Shown here piece after piece: positions 34,192 through 42,921 of a DNA stretch of 64,000 nucleotides. The first letter of the stretch is position 1; every line of letters starts with the position of its first letter. The notes under the pieces were generated by a model, which was not told the DNA's origin, ran no database searches, and saw only the letters and a program-made list of their open reading frames with translations. Origin of the DNA: Marinimicrobium koreense (GTDB lineage Bacteria; Pseudomonadota; Gammaproteobacteria; Pseudomonadales; Cellvibrionaceae); NCBI RefSeq assembly GCF_003762925.1, contig NZ_RJUK01000001.1:2790001-2854000 (forward strand). Reading direction: 5' to 3'. Position numbers and translations under genes: made by a program.

Positions 34192-35877
34192 ATGAAAATC
34201 CGTCTACTTTTGATTACCCTGGCCCTGGGCCTGGCGGCCACGCCAGCCCTGGCCTACGACTGCTCCTCGGTGCCGGACTATGCACCGGATGCGACCTATG
34301 ACACCGGCGACCGCGCCCGCAACCTGGGCAATGCCTACGAATGCGAGGTCGGAGGCTGGTGCTCCACCGGCGGGGCCTATGCCCCCGGCGAAGGCTGGGC
34401 CTGGGACGAGGCCTGGAACCTGCTGGGTCAATGCGATGGCGACAGCTCCAGTTCCAGCAGTTCCTCGAGCAGCTCGCTCAGTTCCAGCAGCTCATCCTCC
34501 AGCAGCACCGCGACCGGCGAAGGCTGCGAGGGACTGGACAGCTGGAATTCCAGCAACGTCTACACCCAGGGTGATCGGGTTGAATACAACGTTGTCGAGT
34601 ATCGCGCACGCTGGTGGACTCAGGGGGATAACCCCGAACAATCCGGCGATTGGGGCGTGTGGGAAAATCTGGGCGCCTGCGAACCGACCTCTTCCAGCAG
34701 CTCATCGGAATCCAGCAGCAGTTCCAGTTCGGAATCGAGCAGCAGCTCCTCCAGCAGTAGCACACCCGGCAATGGCGACGAGCTGGTCGTGGGCTATTTC
34801 ACTCAGTGGGGCATTTACGATCGCAACTATCACGTGAAGAACATCCACACCAGCGGCTCCGCCGAGAAGCTCACGCATATCGTGTACGCTTTCGGCAACG
34901 TCCAGAACGGTCAGTGCGTCGTGGGTGACTCCTATGCGGACTACGACCGGGCCTACGGCGCCGAGGAAAGTGTGGACGGGGTGGCCGACACCTGGGAGCA
35001 GGGCGCACTGCGCGGTAACTTCGGTCAGCTCAAGCGGCTGAAAGAGATGTATCCGCACATCAAGGTGCTCTGGTCGTTTGGCGGCTGGACCTGGTCCGGC
35101 GGTTTTGGCGAGGCGGCGCAAAATCCGCAACAGTTCGCCCAATCCTGCCACGACCTGGTGTTCGACCCCCGCTGGGACGGCGTGTTTGACGGTATCGACA
35201 TCGATTGGGAGTACCCCAACGAGTGCGGTCTGACCTGTGACAACAGCGGCTTTGATGCCTACCGCGAGTTGATGCAGGCACTGCGCAACGAGTTTGGTGA
35301 CAAACTGGTGACCGCCGCCATCGGCGCGGGCGAAGCCAAACTGAACGCGGCCGATTACGGTGGCGCTGCCCAGTATCTGGACTTCTATATGCTGATGACC
35401 TACGACTACTTCGGTGCCTGGGAGGCCCAGGGGCCCACCGCGCCACACTCACCGCTGAACAGCTACAGCGGTATCCCGCAAGCCGGCTTCTACAGCGACA
35501 ACAGCGTGCAGATTCTGAAGGGCCTGGGTGTGCCGGACGAAAAAATCCTGCTCGGCATCGGCTTCTATGGCCGGGGCTGGACGGGCGTCAGCCAGGCGGC
35601 CCCGGGTGGCTCCGCCAGCGGTGCGGCCAATGGTACCTATGAGAGTGGTATCGAGGATTACAAGGTTCTGAAAAACACCTGCCCGGCCAACGGTACGGTT
35701 GCCGGTACCGCCTACGCCCACTGCGGCGATGACTGGTGGAGCTACGACACCCCCGCGACCATTCAGGACAAGATGAACTATCTGAAACAGCAGGGGCTCG
35801 GTGGTGCTTTCTTCTGGGAGCTCAGTGGCGATACCGACGACGGTGAACTGATCGAGGCGATCGACACCGGACTGTAA
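34192..35877 (+). CDS. Secreted modular chitinase: CBM5/12-like modules, Ser linkers, GH18
   Basis: This encodes 561 residues with a signal peptide cleaved after ALA (about residue 21). A first Cys-rich module (22-82, ECEVGGWCSTGG, DEAWNLLGQC) is CBM5/12-like. A poly-Ser linker (84-105) follows, then a typical CBM5/12 chitin-binding module (SSNVYTQGDRVEYN, about 110-163) and a second Ser/Glu linker. The GH18 catalytic domain runs from about 195 to the end; its DGIDIDWE motif is at 333-340 with Glu340 as proton donor and Asp338 beside it. It hydrolyses chitin outside the cell. Poly-Ser linkers are typical of Cellvibrionaceae enzymes. Confidence 0.95.
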   Translation: MKIRLLLITLALGLAATPALAYDCSSVPDYAPDATYDTGDRARNLGNAYECEVGGWCSTGGAYAPGEGWAWDEAWNLLGQCDGDSSSSSSSSSSSLSSSSSSSSSTATGEGCEGLDSWNSSNVYTQGDRVEYNVVEYRARWWTQGDNPEQSGDWGVWENLGACEPTSSSSSSESSSSSSSESSSSSSSSSTPGNGDELVVGYFTQWGIYDRNYHVKNIHTSGSAEKLTHIVYAFGNVQNGQCVVGDSYADYDRAYGAEESVDGVADTWEQGALRGNFGQLKRLKEMYPHIKVLWSFGGWTWSGGFGEAAQNPQQFAQSCHDLVFDPRWDGVFDGIDIDWEYPNECGLTCDNSGFDAYRELMQALRNEFGDKLVTAAIGAGEAKLNAADYGGAAQYLDFYMLMTYDYFGAWEAQGPTAPHSPLNSYSGIPQAGFYSDNSVQILKGLGVPDEKILLGIGFYGRGWTGVSQAAPGGSASGAANGTYESGIEDYKVLKNTCPANGTVAGTAYAHCGDDWWSYDTPATIQDKMNYLKQQGLGGAFFWELSGDTDDGELIEAIDTGL

Positions 35878-35898
35878 TTGCGTCGCCTACTTGTGAGC

Positions 35899-35926
35899 GT
35901 AGACAGCAGCCCCGGCTGCTGTCTAC
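35899..35926. terminator. Bidirectional hairpin between chitinase and opposite-strand gene
   Basis: A perfect 12-bp stem (GTAGACAGCAGC with GCTGCTGTCTAC) has a 4-base loop and begins 21 bases after the chitinase stop. It includes the stop codon of the convergent gene. The flanking T content is modest (TTCTCC), so termination is likely but not textbook. Confidence 0.65.
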
Positions 35927-37212
35927 TTCTCCCTGAGGTAGGCCTCTTCGATATCGACATAATCAACCGGCTGAATGACATAACCCCCGTTCTGAAAACG
36001 CTGTAACTGCAACCGGTCTTCCCCGACCGAATGCACCACCCCCTCCAGCGTGCGCCCGTTGGTGAGTCGAAGTTCCACCGTGGCATTGGCAGCGTTGCGC
36101 AGCGCCTCCATGGTGATCCGACCTTCGTCGTCTTGCGCTTGCCCGGTATCACCAGACTGCTCCGCTTCACTATCCGAATCAACGGTCCGCTCCCGGCGCG
36201 CTTCCCGCCAGGCTTGGGCTTCGGCCTCGTCCATGGCCGACAGGTCCAGGCGCTTCATTGGGCCCTGGTTGACCGATAGCTGCATGGGCAGGTAATAGAG
36301 CATCAGCTCCGTTGACATGCCACTGAAGTCGTCAGCGTGCAGGCTGCCGCTGGGTTTGATCTGCACCCGGAACTGATCCGGGTTGGACAAAAATTCCCGA
36401 TAACCATCAACCAGGGTCGGCCCGGCAGTCAATCCAAATTGGTGCCAGACATCCTGCCAGGCACTCAGGTGCTGAGCGAGAAACGCCTCCCTATCCAGAC
36501 CGGTCTGTTCAGTGCAGAACGCCGACACACGCTGGGCATAGCCTTTATCCTGATAATCAATCACTACGCTCAGCAATTGGGCATTGGCCATGGCCATCGC
36601 AACAGCCGGCGCATGACGTGACGGCGCGCCAAGGGAAAAGTCCATCTCGACTCGGGTGTTGTTCATCTCCCGCATCAGGGTGTCGACGGTCAGGTTCAAG
36701 AGCTCGCCATCACCCACCAGGCGATAATCCACCCGGGTATCCATCACGAATTCGGAGTAGCCCATCTTCACAATGTCCAGTGCGCTGAAGGCCGTCCGAT
36801 CACCACAACCGGCGGCGGCGAAGGAATCCGTGACCCCCAGATTACCGGATTCGGTCACACTGGACAGGGGGATACGGATGCCATCAAACGACACACCCAG
36901 GCGGGTGGGTAATAACTGCTCGCGAGCATCCATGGCCAGGCGATGGACCCCCATCAGCCCACCGGTATGCAGCGAAGCCCGATCGATGCTGACGGCGCTG
37001 GGCATACCGGGTACCCGGAGCAGAATGTCCTCGACCCGAATATCACCCGACAGACCAATGACCACCTCGCGATAGTCCAGATTGCCGCCCATCTGCCCCA
37101 ACATGCGAGCGGCACTTTCCACCCGCTGCTCCACCTGCCGCTCGTAATAATAGTGACCACCAAGCGCCGCGATCGCGACGAGCAGCAGTATGGCTATGAG
37201 TATTCGCTTCAT
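35923..37212 (-). CDS. Uncharacterised membrane-anchored protein with Sm/SH3-like C-terminal domain
   Basis: This encodes 429 residues; the family is not recognised. An N-terminal helix (3-22) anchors it to the inner membrane. The long middle part (45-320) has alternating strands with an AsmA/DUF945-like feel (YREVVIGLSGDIRVEDILLRVPG) but no firm match. A charged linker rich in Asp, Glu and Gln (335-365) leads to a short beta-barrel-like end: ELRLTNGRTLEGVVHSVGED followed by QLQRF and GGYVIQPVDYVDIEEAY, resembling Sm-like or SH3 folds. It is a single gene, convergent with the chitinase. No function is proposed. Confidence 0.75.
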   Translation of the reverse strand: MKRILIAILLLVAIAALGGHYYYERQVEQRVESAARMLGQMGGNLDYREVVIGLSGDIRVEDILLRVPGMPSAVSIDRASLHTGGLMGVHRLAMDAREQLLPTRLGVSFDGIRIPLSSVTESGNLGVTDSFAAAGCGDRTAFSALDIVKMGYSEFVMDTRVDYRLVGDGELLNLTVDTLMREMNNTRVEMDFSLGAPSRHAPAVAMAMANAQLLSVVIDYQDKGYAQRVSAFCTEQTGLDREAFLAQHLSAWQDVWHQFGLTAGPTLVDGYREFLSNPDQFRVQIKPSGSLHADDFSGMSTELMLYYLPMQLSVNQGPMKRLDLSAMDEAEAQAWREARRERTVDSDSEAEQSGDTGQAQDDEGRITMEALRNAANATVELRLTNGRTLEGVVHSVGEDRLQLQRFQNGGYVIQPVDYVDIEEAYLREK

Positions 37213-37304
37213 AATATTCCCTGCGTATAACACTTAATCAGTAAACAGACCCTGTACTCTAATCGAGCCCGCGCCCTTGTGTTGAGACACCCGTCACTGC
37301 GCGA

Positions 37305-38312
37305 TCATAAAAAGTACCGGTGCAGCAGTAACCCGGCGCACACCGCCCAGAGTCCCAGACTGAACACCGGCAAGACAACCATGACACGCACAGTAACGGA
37401 CTGCTTGCCGGTTTTACGATCGAGGTACGAGGGGATGGATGGCAACATCCCGGCCAAGGCGTCATCAAAGCGGCGCAGGTTCTTCTTGTGATGATTCAGG
37501 AACGCGAGCCCTGACTTCAACTTCAGATAGAACATGATGTTCACCACAAACCCGAACACCACCAGGACACTGACAATCCAATTATTGGTGGTGGTTGGAT
37601 CCCGCTCCAGCAGGAAACCAAAGGCCGTGAGCAGCGCCGTCATAAAGGTGACCAACATACCCAACTTGGTCCAGTTCAGGTTGTCCTCATGCATGTAGAG
37701 GTTGACCGTTCCCTGTTCTTTTTCGATCAGATGCTGCACCAGTTCGGAGCGGTCCACCTGCGCCATACGAGTCTGAGGTCGGGTGCCGGTTTTGGAATAG
37801 AACCAGATGGACCGGGTGCGGGTCACGCCATCGTAGTCGGCCGGGGGGTGCAGATCCCACAAATGGCCGAAGCCCAGTTTGCGATGGTATTCAATCGACT
37901 TGGTGTTCAGAGGCTCGTTCACAACCGCCGCCAGCGCCAGCTCGGTATCCATCTCGTCAAAGAGCTTCTGGTACAGCGTCGACGCCGCGCCGCGCACCTT
38001 GCCGCTACTGCAGATCTGCTTGATCAGGGTAAATGGCTGAACCACAGAATAACGCAGGCAGGAATTGATCACCTCTTCGGGCTTGATCGATTCACTTTTA
38101 TAAGCGAGCAGAAATCCACCCAGCTTGCCGTCCTCCTCGGCCACCCAGAAGTACTCGGCGCTGTCCACATACGCCTTGTAAACATCGAGGGAAAAGTTGG
38201 AAATCAGAAAACCGGTATTTTCGGGGTCTTTCAGATTCTCGAGCAGAAACCGCTCAGCCAGCGCATGCAGTGCCGGCACATCATCGTAGGTGGCCCTTCG
38301 TATTGTGATCAT
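37305..38312 (-). CDS. GNAT acetyltransferase domain fused to a C-terminal membrane domain
   Basis: This encodes 335 residues starting at MITIRRATYDDVPAL, with AGAGGAAG upstream. Residues 1-172 are a GNAT N-acetyltransferase domain, with the late NTKSIEYHRKLGFGHL motif typical of the acetyl-CoA fold. The rest carries three predicted membrane helices at about 214-235, 244-264 and 308-331, separated by a basic segment (HHKKNLRRFDD). Such fusions of a GNAT to membrane helices are uncommon. It may acetylate a substrate at the inner membrane. The gene follows glmS by 94 bases on the same strand and could share its transcript. Confidence 0.8.
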   Translation of the reverse strand: MITIRRATYDDVPALHALAERFLLENLKDPENTGFLISNFSLDVYKAYVDSAEYFWVAEEDGKLGGFLLAYKSESIKPEEVINSCLRYSVVQPFTLIKQICSSGKVRGAASTLYQKLFDEMDTELALAAVVNEPLNTKSIEYHRKLGFGHLWDLHPPADYDGVTRTRSIWFYSKTGTRPQTRMAQVDRSELVQHLIEKEQGTVNLYMHEDNLNWTKLGMLVTFMTALLTAFGFLLERDPTTTNNWIVSVLVVFGFVVNIMFYLKLKSGLAFLNHHKKNLRRFDDALAGMLPSIPSYLDRKTGKQSVTVRVMVVLPVFSLGLWAVCAGLLLHRYFL

Positions 38313-38406
38313 CCTGCTGTCTTCCTCTGCGTTATTGTTGGCGATCCGATCCACCAAGTTGGTACTCGATGGCTCGGATCGCCTCAGAATCTACAAAGAC
38401 GACAGG

Positions 38407-40236
38407 TTACTCGACCGTCACACTCTTCGCCAGGTTGCGCGGCTGATCCACGTCGGTGCCCTTGATGATGGCCACGTAGTAGCTGAGCAATTGCAGGGGC
38501 AGGGTGTAGAGAATGGGCGCCAGCCAGGGGTGGCAGTGGGGGACGTTGATGACCCGCATGGTCTCGTCCGAGGCGAAGTTGGCTTCCACATCGGCGAACA
38601 CATAGAGGATGCCCCCGCGGGCGCGGACTTCTTCCACGTTGGATTTGAGCTTCTCCAACAGTTCATTGTTCGGCGCGACCACGATGATGGGCATCTGCGC
38701 ATCGATCAGCGCCAGGGGGCCGTGCTTGAGTTCGCCCGCGGCGTAGGCCTCGGCGTGGATGTAGGAAATTTCTTTGAGCTTGAGCGCACCTTCCATCGCA
38801 ATCGGGTACTGATCGCCCCGACCGAGAAACAGGGCGTGGTGTTTATCGGCAAACTCTTCGGCCAGATCTTCAATGCGCTCGGCGAGCGACAGTGACTCTT
38901 CGAGCTTGGCCGGCAGACCTTTCAGGGCCTGCACCATGTCGGCCTGCTGTTCGGTACTCAGGCCATTGTATTTGCCCAGTGCCAACACCAGCATCGCCAG
39001 GCCCACCAGTTGGGTAGTGAAGGCTTTGGTGGAGGCCACACCGATTTCCGCCCCGGCGCGGGTCATAAAGGCCAGGTCGGATTCGCGCACCAGGGAGGAG
39101 CCCGCCACGTTGCAGATGGTCAGACTGCCGAGATAACCCAGCTCCTTGGCCAGGCGCAGAGCGGCGAGGGTGTCGGCGGTTTCGCCGGACTGGCTGATGG
39201 TGACCACCAGGCTGTCGGGCTGGACCACGGATTTGCGGTAGCGGAATTCACTGGCGATTTCCACATTGCAGGACACATTCGCGAGCGATTCCAGCCAGTA
39301 GCGGGCGACCATGGCGGAATGGTAGCTGGTGCCACAGGCGACGATCTGGACGTGCTTCACTTTCTTCAGCAGCTCGGCGGCCCCGTTGCCGAAAGTTTCG
39401 TCCAGCACACTCTCTTTGCCCAGACGGCCTTCGAGGGTGTTGGTGACCGCGTGGGGCTGCTCGTAAATTTCCTTGAGCATGAAGTGACGGTATTGGCCCT
39501 TGTCCCCGGCGTCGTAGCTGACGGTGGACTCATGCTCTTCGCGTTCGACGGCATTGCCGTCTTTATCAAAGATGCGCACGCTGGTGCGGGTGATTTCCGC
39601 CACGTCGCCTTCTTCCAGAAAGATAAACCGGCGAGTGACCGGCAACAAGGCGAGCTGGTCCGAGGCAATAAAGTTTTCCCCAATGCCCAGGCCGATCACC
39701 AACGGGCTTCCGGAGCGGGCAACGACGAGACGCTCGGCGTCGTTGGCGTCCATCAGTACAGTGCCGTAGGCGCCGTCGAGCTGTTTCACCGCCTTCTGCA
39801 CCGCGCTCAGCAGATCGCCGGTCTCCAGACGGGTTTTGTGGACCAGGTGGGCAATGACCTCGGTGTCGGTCTGGGACTCAAACTGGTAACCCGCCGCCTC
39901 CAGCTCCTTTTTCAGGGCGGTGTGGTTTTCGATGATGCCGTTGTGCACGACGGCCAGTTGGTCGTTGGAGACGTGTGGGTGGGCGTTGCGCTCGCTCGGC
40001 TCACCGTGGGTGGCCCAGCGGGTGTGGGCAATACCGGTGCCGCCCGGGGTGGGGCTGGCGGCGACGGCGTCGGCGAGTTCTTTGACTTTGCCCAGCCGGC
40101 GCAGGCGTTTGAGTTCACCGTTGTTGACCACAGCCACACCGGCGGAGTCATAGCCCCGATACTCGAGGCGCCGAAGGCCTTCGACCAGAATATCCACTAC
40201 ATCCCGCTGCGCTACGGCGCCTACGATGCCACACAT
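38407..40236 (-). CDS. glmS: Glutamine-fructose-6-phosphate aminotransferase GlmS
   Basis: This encodes 609 residues, the same as E. coli GlmS. It begins MCGIVGAV, so Cys2 is the glutaminase nucleophile after Met removal. The glutaminase domain (1-240) and the two SIS isomerase domains ([16 protein letters not shown] and [21 protein letters not shown]) are complete, as is the C-terminal KSVTVE. It makes glucosamine-6-phosphate from fructose-6-phosphate and glutamine, the first step to UDP-GlcNAc. AAAGGAGA precedes the start. The DeoR-family gene lies upstream, as in Pseudomonas glmR-glmS. Confidence 0.98.
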   Translation of the reverse strand: MCGIVGAVAQRDVVDILVEGLRRLEYRGYDSAGVAVVNNGELKRLRRLGKVKELADAVAASPTPGGTGIAHTRWATHGEPSERNAHPHVSNDQLAVVHNGIIENHTALKKELEAAGYQFESQTDTEVIAHLVHKTRLETGDLLSAVQKAVKQLDGAYGTVLMDANDAERLVVARSGSPLVIGLGIGENFIASDQLALLPVTRRFIFLEEGDVAEITRTSVRIFDKDGNAVEREEHESTVSYDAGDKGQYRHFMLKEIYEQPHAVTNTLEGRLGKESVLDETFGNGAAELLKKVKHVQIVACGTSYHSAMVARYWLESLANVSCNVEIASEFRYRKSVVQPDSLVVTISQSGETADTLAALRLAKELGYLGSLTICNVAGSSLVRESDLAFMTRAGAEIGVASTKAFTTQLVGLAMLVLALGKYNGLSTEQQADMVQALKGLPAKLEESLSLAERIEDLAEEFADKHHALFLGRGDQYPIAMEGALKLKEISYIHAEAYAAGELKHGPLALIDAQMPIIVVAPNNELLEKLKSNVEEVRARGGILYVFADVEANFASDETMRVINVPHCHPWLAPILYTLPLQLLSYYVAIIKGTDVDQPRNLAKSVTVE

Positions 40237-40283
40237 AATCTTTCTCCTTTGAGAATGAAACGTTCTTAACTAAATATTGGGGT

Positions 40284-40389
40284 AGGAGTTGGGTAAGGCC
40301 CTCATGGACACGCCGTGAACCCATCCATGGGGGCTCGGTTACCTGCCGTCCAGGCAGGTAACGGTCCATGAGGGCCTTACCCAACTCCT
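40284..40389. repeat. Perfect 25-bp inverted repeat with inner hairpin between glmR and glmS
   Basis: The arms at 40284-40308 (starts AGGAGTTGGGTAAGG) and 40365-40389 are exact inverted copies of 25 bases. The 56-base interior contains a second perfect hairpin, GTTACCTGCC (40338-40347) with GGCAGGTAAC (40353-40362). The RNA of the glmR-glmS intergenic region would form a long stem with a stem-loop at its tip. It could be a repeat element (MITE- or REP-like) or a regulatory structure before glmS. It has no resemblance to the known glmS ribozyme. Confidence 0.85.
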
Positions 40390-40428
40390 GTCACGTATTT
40401 CAATTCTTAAGACTTTCCTTTGTGGGCT

Positions 40429-41193
40429 TCAGGAAGCCCGGATAACATCGACTCCCAAGGCCTCCAAACGTTGTTTTGCCTCATCAGGGAAATCCGAATC
40501 CGTCACCAGATAGGCAATCCGCTCCCAGGGCAATTCAAGGTTGTGGATCTTCCGGCCCAATTTGTCCGACTCCGCCATCACGATGACTTCGCGCGCCACC
40601 TCGGCCATTACCTGGCTCAGGCTGTACAGCTCATTAAACGTGGTGGTCCCGCGTTCCAGGTCCAGGCCATCGGCGCCGATAAACAGCTGATCAAAGTTGT
40701 AGGAGCGCAGCACCTGCTCGGCCAGCTGCCCCTGAAAGCCTTCGGATTGTGGGTCCCAGGTACCGCCGGTCATCAGCAGGGTGGGTTCGTTTTCCAGCTC
40801 ACGCAGGGCGTTGGCGATGTTCAGGGAGTTGGTCATCACCACCAGCCCCTGCTTGTGGGACAGCTCCGGCAGCAGGGCGGCGGTGGTGGTGCCGCTGTCG
40901 ATGATGATGCGATTGTGGTCCAGAATCAGGTCCGCTGCGGCCTTGGCCATGGATTGCTTTCGTTCCGAAACTTTTTCGGTGCCCGGGTCGACGATCATTT
41001 CCTGGGGCAGGGGCACGGCGCCGCCGTAGCGGCGCAGCAGCAGGCCGTTGTCCTCCAGGGCCGCCAGATCCTTGCGGACCGTCACCTCGGAGGTACCGAA
41101 ATGCTGAGCCAAGTGCTCGACACTCACCTCACCCGCCTGGGTGAGCATGTCGATAATGGCGCGGCGGCGCTGCTGGGTGTTGCGTTTGTTCAT
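40429..41193 (-). CDS. glmR: DeoR-family transcriptional regulator, GlmR-like
   Basis: This encodes 254 residues from the ATG at 41193. The N-terminal DeoR helix-turn-helix is clear: RRRAIIDMLTQAGEVSVEHLAQHFGTSEVTVRKDLAALE. The C-terminal sensor domain has the phosphosugar-binding pattern DSGTTTAALLPEL and VVMTNSLNIANAL. It is placed directly upstream of glmS, as glmR is in Pseudomonas aeruginosa, where it controls glmS. The symbol is given by synteny and family only. Its promoter has two AACGAAAG repeats, suggesting autoregulation. Confidence 0.85.
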   Translation of the reverse strand: MNKRNTQQRRRAIIDMLTQAGEVSVEHLAQHFGTSEVTVRKDLAALEDNGLLLRRYGGAVPLPQEMIVDPGTEKVSERKQSMAKAAADLILDHNRIIIDSGTTTAALLPELSHKQGLVVMTNSLNIANALRELENEPTLLMTGGTWDPQSEGFQGQLAEQVLRSYNFDQLFIGADGLDLERGTTTFNELYSLSQVMAEVAREVIVMAESDKLGRKIHNLELPWERIAYLVTDSDFPDEAKQRLEALGVDVIRAS

Positions 41194-41220
41194 CCTGGAC
41201 GCTCTTGATAAAACTTTTGA

Positions 41221-41269
41221 AACGAAAGGTATTTTAGTACAACGAAAGTTATATGCAAGACATCTTTCG
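41221..41269 (-). promoter_or_regulatory. glmR promoter with DeoR-type direct repeats
   Basis: On the - strand, TTGCAT (41253-41258), a 16-base spacer and TAAAAT (41231-41236) form a promoter. AACGAAAG occurs at 41221-41228 and again at 41241-41248, 20 bases apart, with an inverted CTTTCG at 41264-41269. TTTCG/CGAAA repeats are typical binding units of DeoR-family proteins, so this is probably a self-operator. Confidence 0.6.
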
Positions 41270-41317
41270 GAGCGGAATTCTCCCTCCTGACCGATATCGG
41301 GCCACACCACCCATAAA

Positions 41318-41329
41318 GACAACGTTGTT
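41318..41329. promoter_or_regulatory. LacI-type operator (copy 2, halogenase-like gene)
   Basis: GACAACGTTGTT, one base different from the other three copies, ends within the proposed -35 element of the downstream promoter and 56 bases before the start codon. Confidence 0.75.
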
Positions 41330-41357
41330 TCAGAGTTGGGGCGTCTGTGTCTATAAT
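41329..41357 (+). promoter_or_regulatory. Promoter of the halogenase-like gene
   Basis: A perfect TATAAT (41352-41357) lies 17 bases after a weak TTCAGA -35 (41329-41334). The operator overlaps the -35 side, consistent with repression. Confidence 0.6.
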
Positions 41358-41384
41358 GCAGACTGACTTCAGACGGGGAGCACC

Positions 41385-42896
41385 ATGGACAATTCAGCGG
41401 TCAATCAGGTCGTCATTCTCGGAGGAGGCACCGCGGGCTGGATGGCGGCCGCGAGCCTGGCACGTTACTTCGAGGGTCGACAGGCCCAGATCACTCTGGT
41501 GGAGTCGGCGGATATCGGTACCGTGGGCGTGGGGGAGGCGACTATCCCCAGTATCCGGGACTTCAATGCCTCGCTCGGCGTTGATGAGCGGGATTTCATC
41601 CGTGCCACCGATGCCACGTTCAAGCTGGGCATCGAGTTCTGTGATTGGCGGGCCCCCGGCTCGGCGTTCTTTCATCCTTTTGCCGACTTTGGTCAGCCTC
41701 TGAATGGCGTGGCATTTCATCATTACCTCAACCGATTGCAAGGCGAGGAGGCCGGCCAGTCACTCGAGGATTATTGCTTTGCGGTGCAACTTGCCCGCCG
41801 AGGCCGTTTCGCTCAGCCCCACGAGCAACCCCCCACCCCATTGGCCGATTACGGCTACGCCTATCATTTCGATGCGGGGCGCTATGCCAATTTTCTGCGC
41901 CAGTACGCTGAAGCCCGGGGCGTTATTCGCCGGGAAGGGAAAGTGACGCGGGTGGAGCAGAACCCGGACAACGGATTTATCACCGCATTGCACCTGGACG
42001 ACGGGGCGCGCGCTGAAGGTCAGCTGTTTGTCGACTGCTCCGGGTTCCGGGGGGTGCTCATTGAGCAGACCCTGCAGGCCGGTCATGAAGACTGGCGGCA
42101 GTGGTTGCCCTGCGACAGTGCGATTGCGGTGCCCGGTGCGGCGATGCCGGAGCCGACCCCCTACACCCGCTGCACCGCGCTTGATGCGGGGTGGCAGTGG
42201 CGTATTCCCCTCCAGTCCCGCACTGGCAACGGGTATGTGTACAGCCAGGCGTTTGTCTCGGATGAGCAGGCCAAACAGACACTTTTGAAGCAAATGGCCG
42301 AATCACCTCTCAAGGACCCAAAGACATTCCGCTTTGTTGCGGGCCCCCGGAAATCCATCTGGGAAAAGAACTGTTTTGCACTGGGGTTGGCGTCCGGTTT
42401 TCTTGAACCTCTGGAAAGCACCAGTATCTCCCTGATTCAGACCGGTATTGCCAAACTGCTGCGCCTGTTCCCGGAATCGGGTTTCCATGAAGTCGACCGG
42501 GCCGAGGCCAACCGCCAGCACCACCACGAATTTGAACGTATCCGCGATTTTCTGGTACTGCACTACAAAACCACACAGCGATCCGATACCGCATTCTGGC
42601 GGCACTGCCAGACCATGCCGATACCGGATTCTCTGGCCCATAAGCTCAAGTTGTTCAGGCATCGCGGTGAGCTGGTCCAGATGGAGCCGGAGGCATTTGA
42701 ACACGACAGCTGGCTGGCCATTTATTCCGGTATGGGCGTACAGCCGAATCACTACGATATTCGGGCCAATAAAATACCAGAGACCGCGCTGACCGACGAA
42801 CTGGGCAGAATGCGTGCGATGATAGCGCAGGCGGCGGAGCAGGCGCCTTCACACAGCGCATTTATCCGTCAACACGAATTGGATCGTCAACCTTGA
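41385..42896 (+). CDS. Flavin-dependent tryptophan halogenase family protein (copy A)
   Basis: This encodes 503 residues, the length of PrnA/RebH-type enzymes, with GGGGAG before the ATG. The FAD-binding VVILGGGTAGWMAAASLARY starts at residue 10. The halogenase WxWxIP motif is present as WQWRIP (270-275). Lys80 in TFKLGIEF corresponds in position to the catalytic Lys79 of PrnA, and LEPLEST (340-346) carries the conserved catalytic-type Glu. In marine bacteria such proteins are common next to TonB receptors for glycans, and the substrate is unknown; free tryptophan is not assumed. The operator places it in the chitin regulon. Confidence 0.88.
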   Translation: MDNSAVNQVVILGGGTAGWMAAASLARYFEGRQAQITLVESADIGTVGVGEATIPSIRDFNASLGVDERDFIRATDATFKLGIEFCDWRAPGSAFFHPFADFGQPLNGVAFHHYLNRLQGEEAGQSLEDYCFAVQLARRGRFAQPHEQPPTPLADYGYAYHFDAGRYANFLRQYAEARGVIRREGKVTRVEQNPDNGFITALHLDDGARAEGQLFVDCSGFRGVLIEQTLQAGHEDWRQWLPCDSAIAVPGAAMPEPTPYTRCTALDAGWQWRIPLQSRTGNGYVYSQAFVSDEQAKQTLLKQMAESPLKDPKTFRFVAGPRKSIWEKNCFALGLASGFLEPLESTSISLIQTGIAKLLRLFPESGFHEVDRAEANRQHHHEFERIRDFLVLHYKTTQRSDTAFWRHCQTMPIPDSLAHKLKLFRHRGELVQMEPEAFEHDSWLAIYSGMGVQPNHYDIRANKIPETALTDELGRMRAMIAQAAEQAPSHSAFIRQHELDRQP

Positions 42897-42921
42897 GGAT
42901 CAGAGAAGATCCAGGCTTGGG

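Noticed and set aside
34430-34765. Tandem AGC/TCC-type repeats that look like a microsatellite
   Set aside because: They are in frame and encode the two poly-serine linkers of the chitinase, a normal feature of such enzymes.
40237-40428. Possible glmS riboswitch-ribozyme upstream of glmS
   Set aside because: The known glmS ribozyme is found mainly in Gram-positive bacteria and has a conserved pseudoknot core; this region is dominated by a simple perfect inverted repeat.
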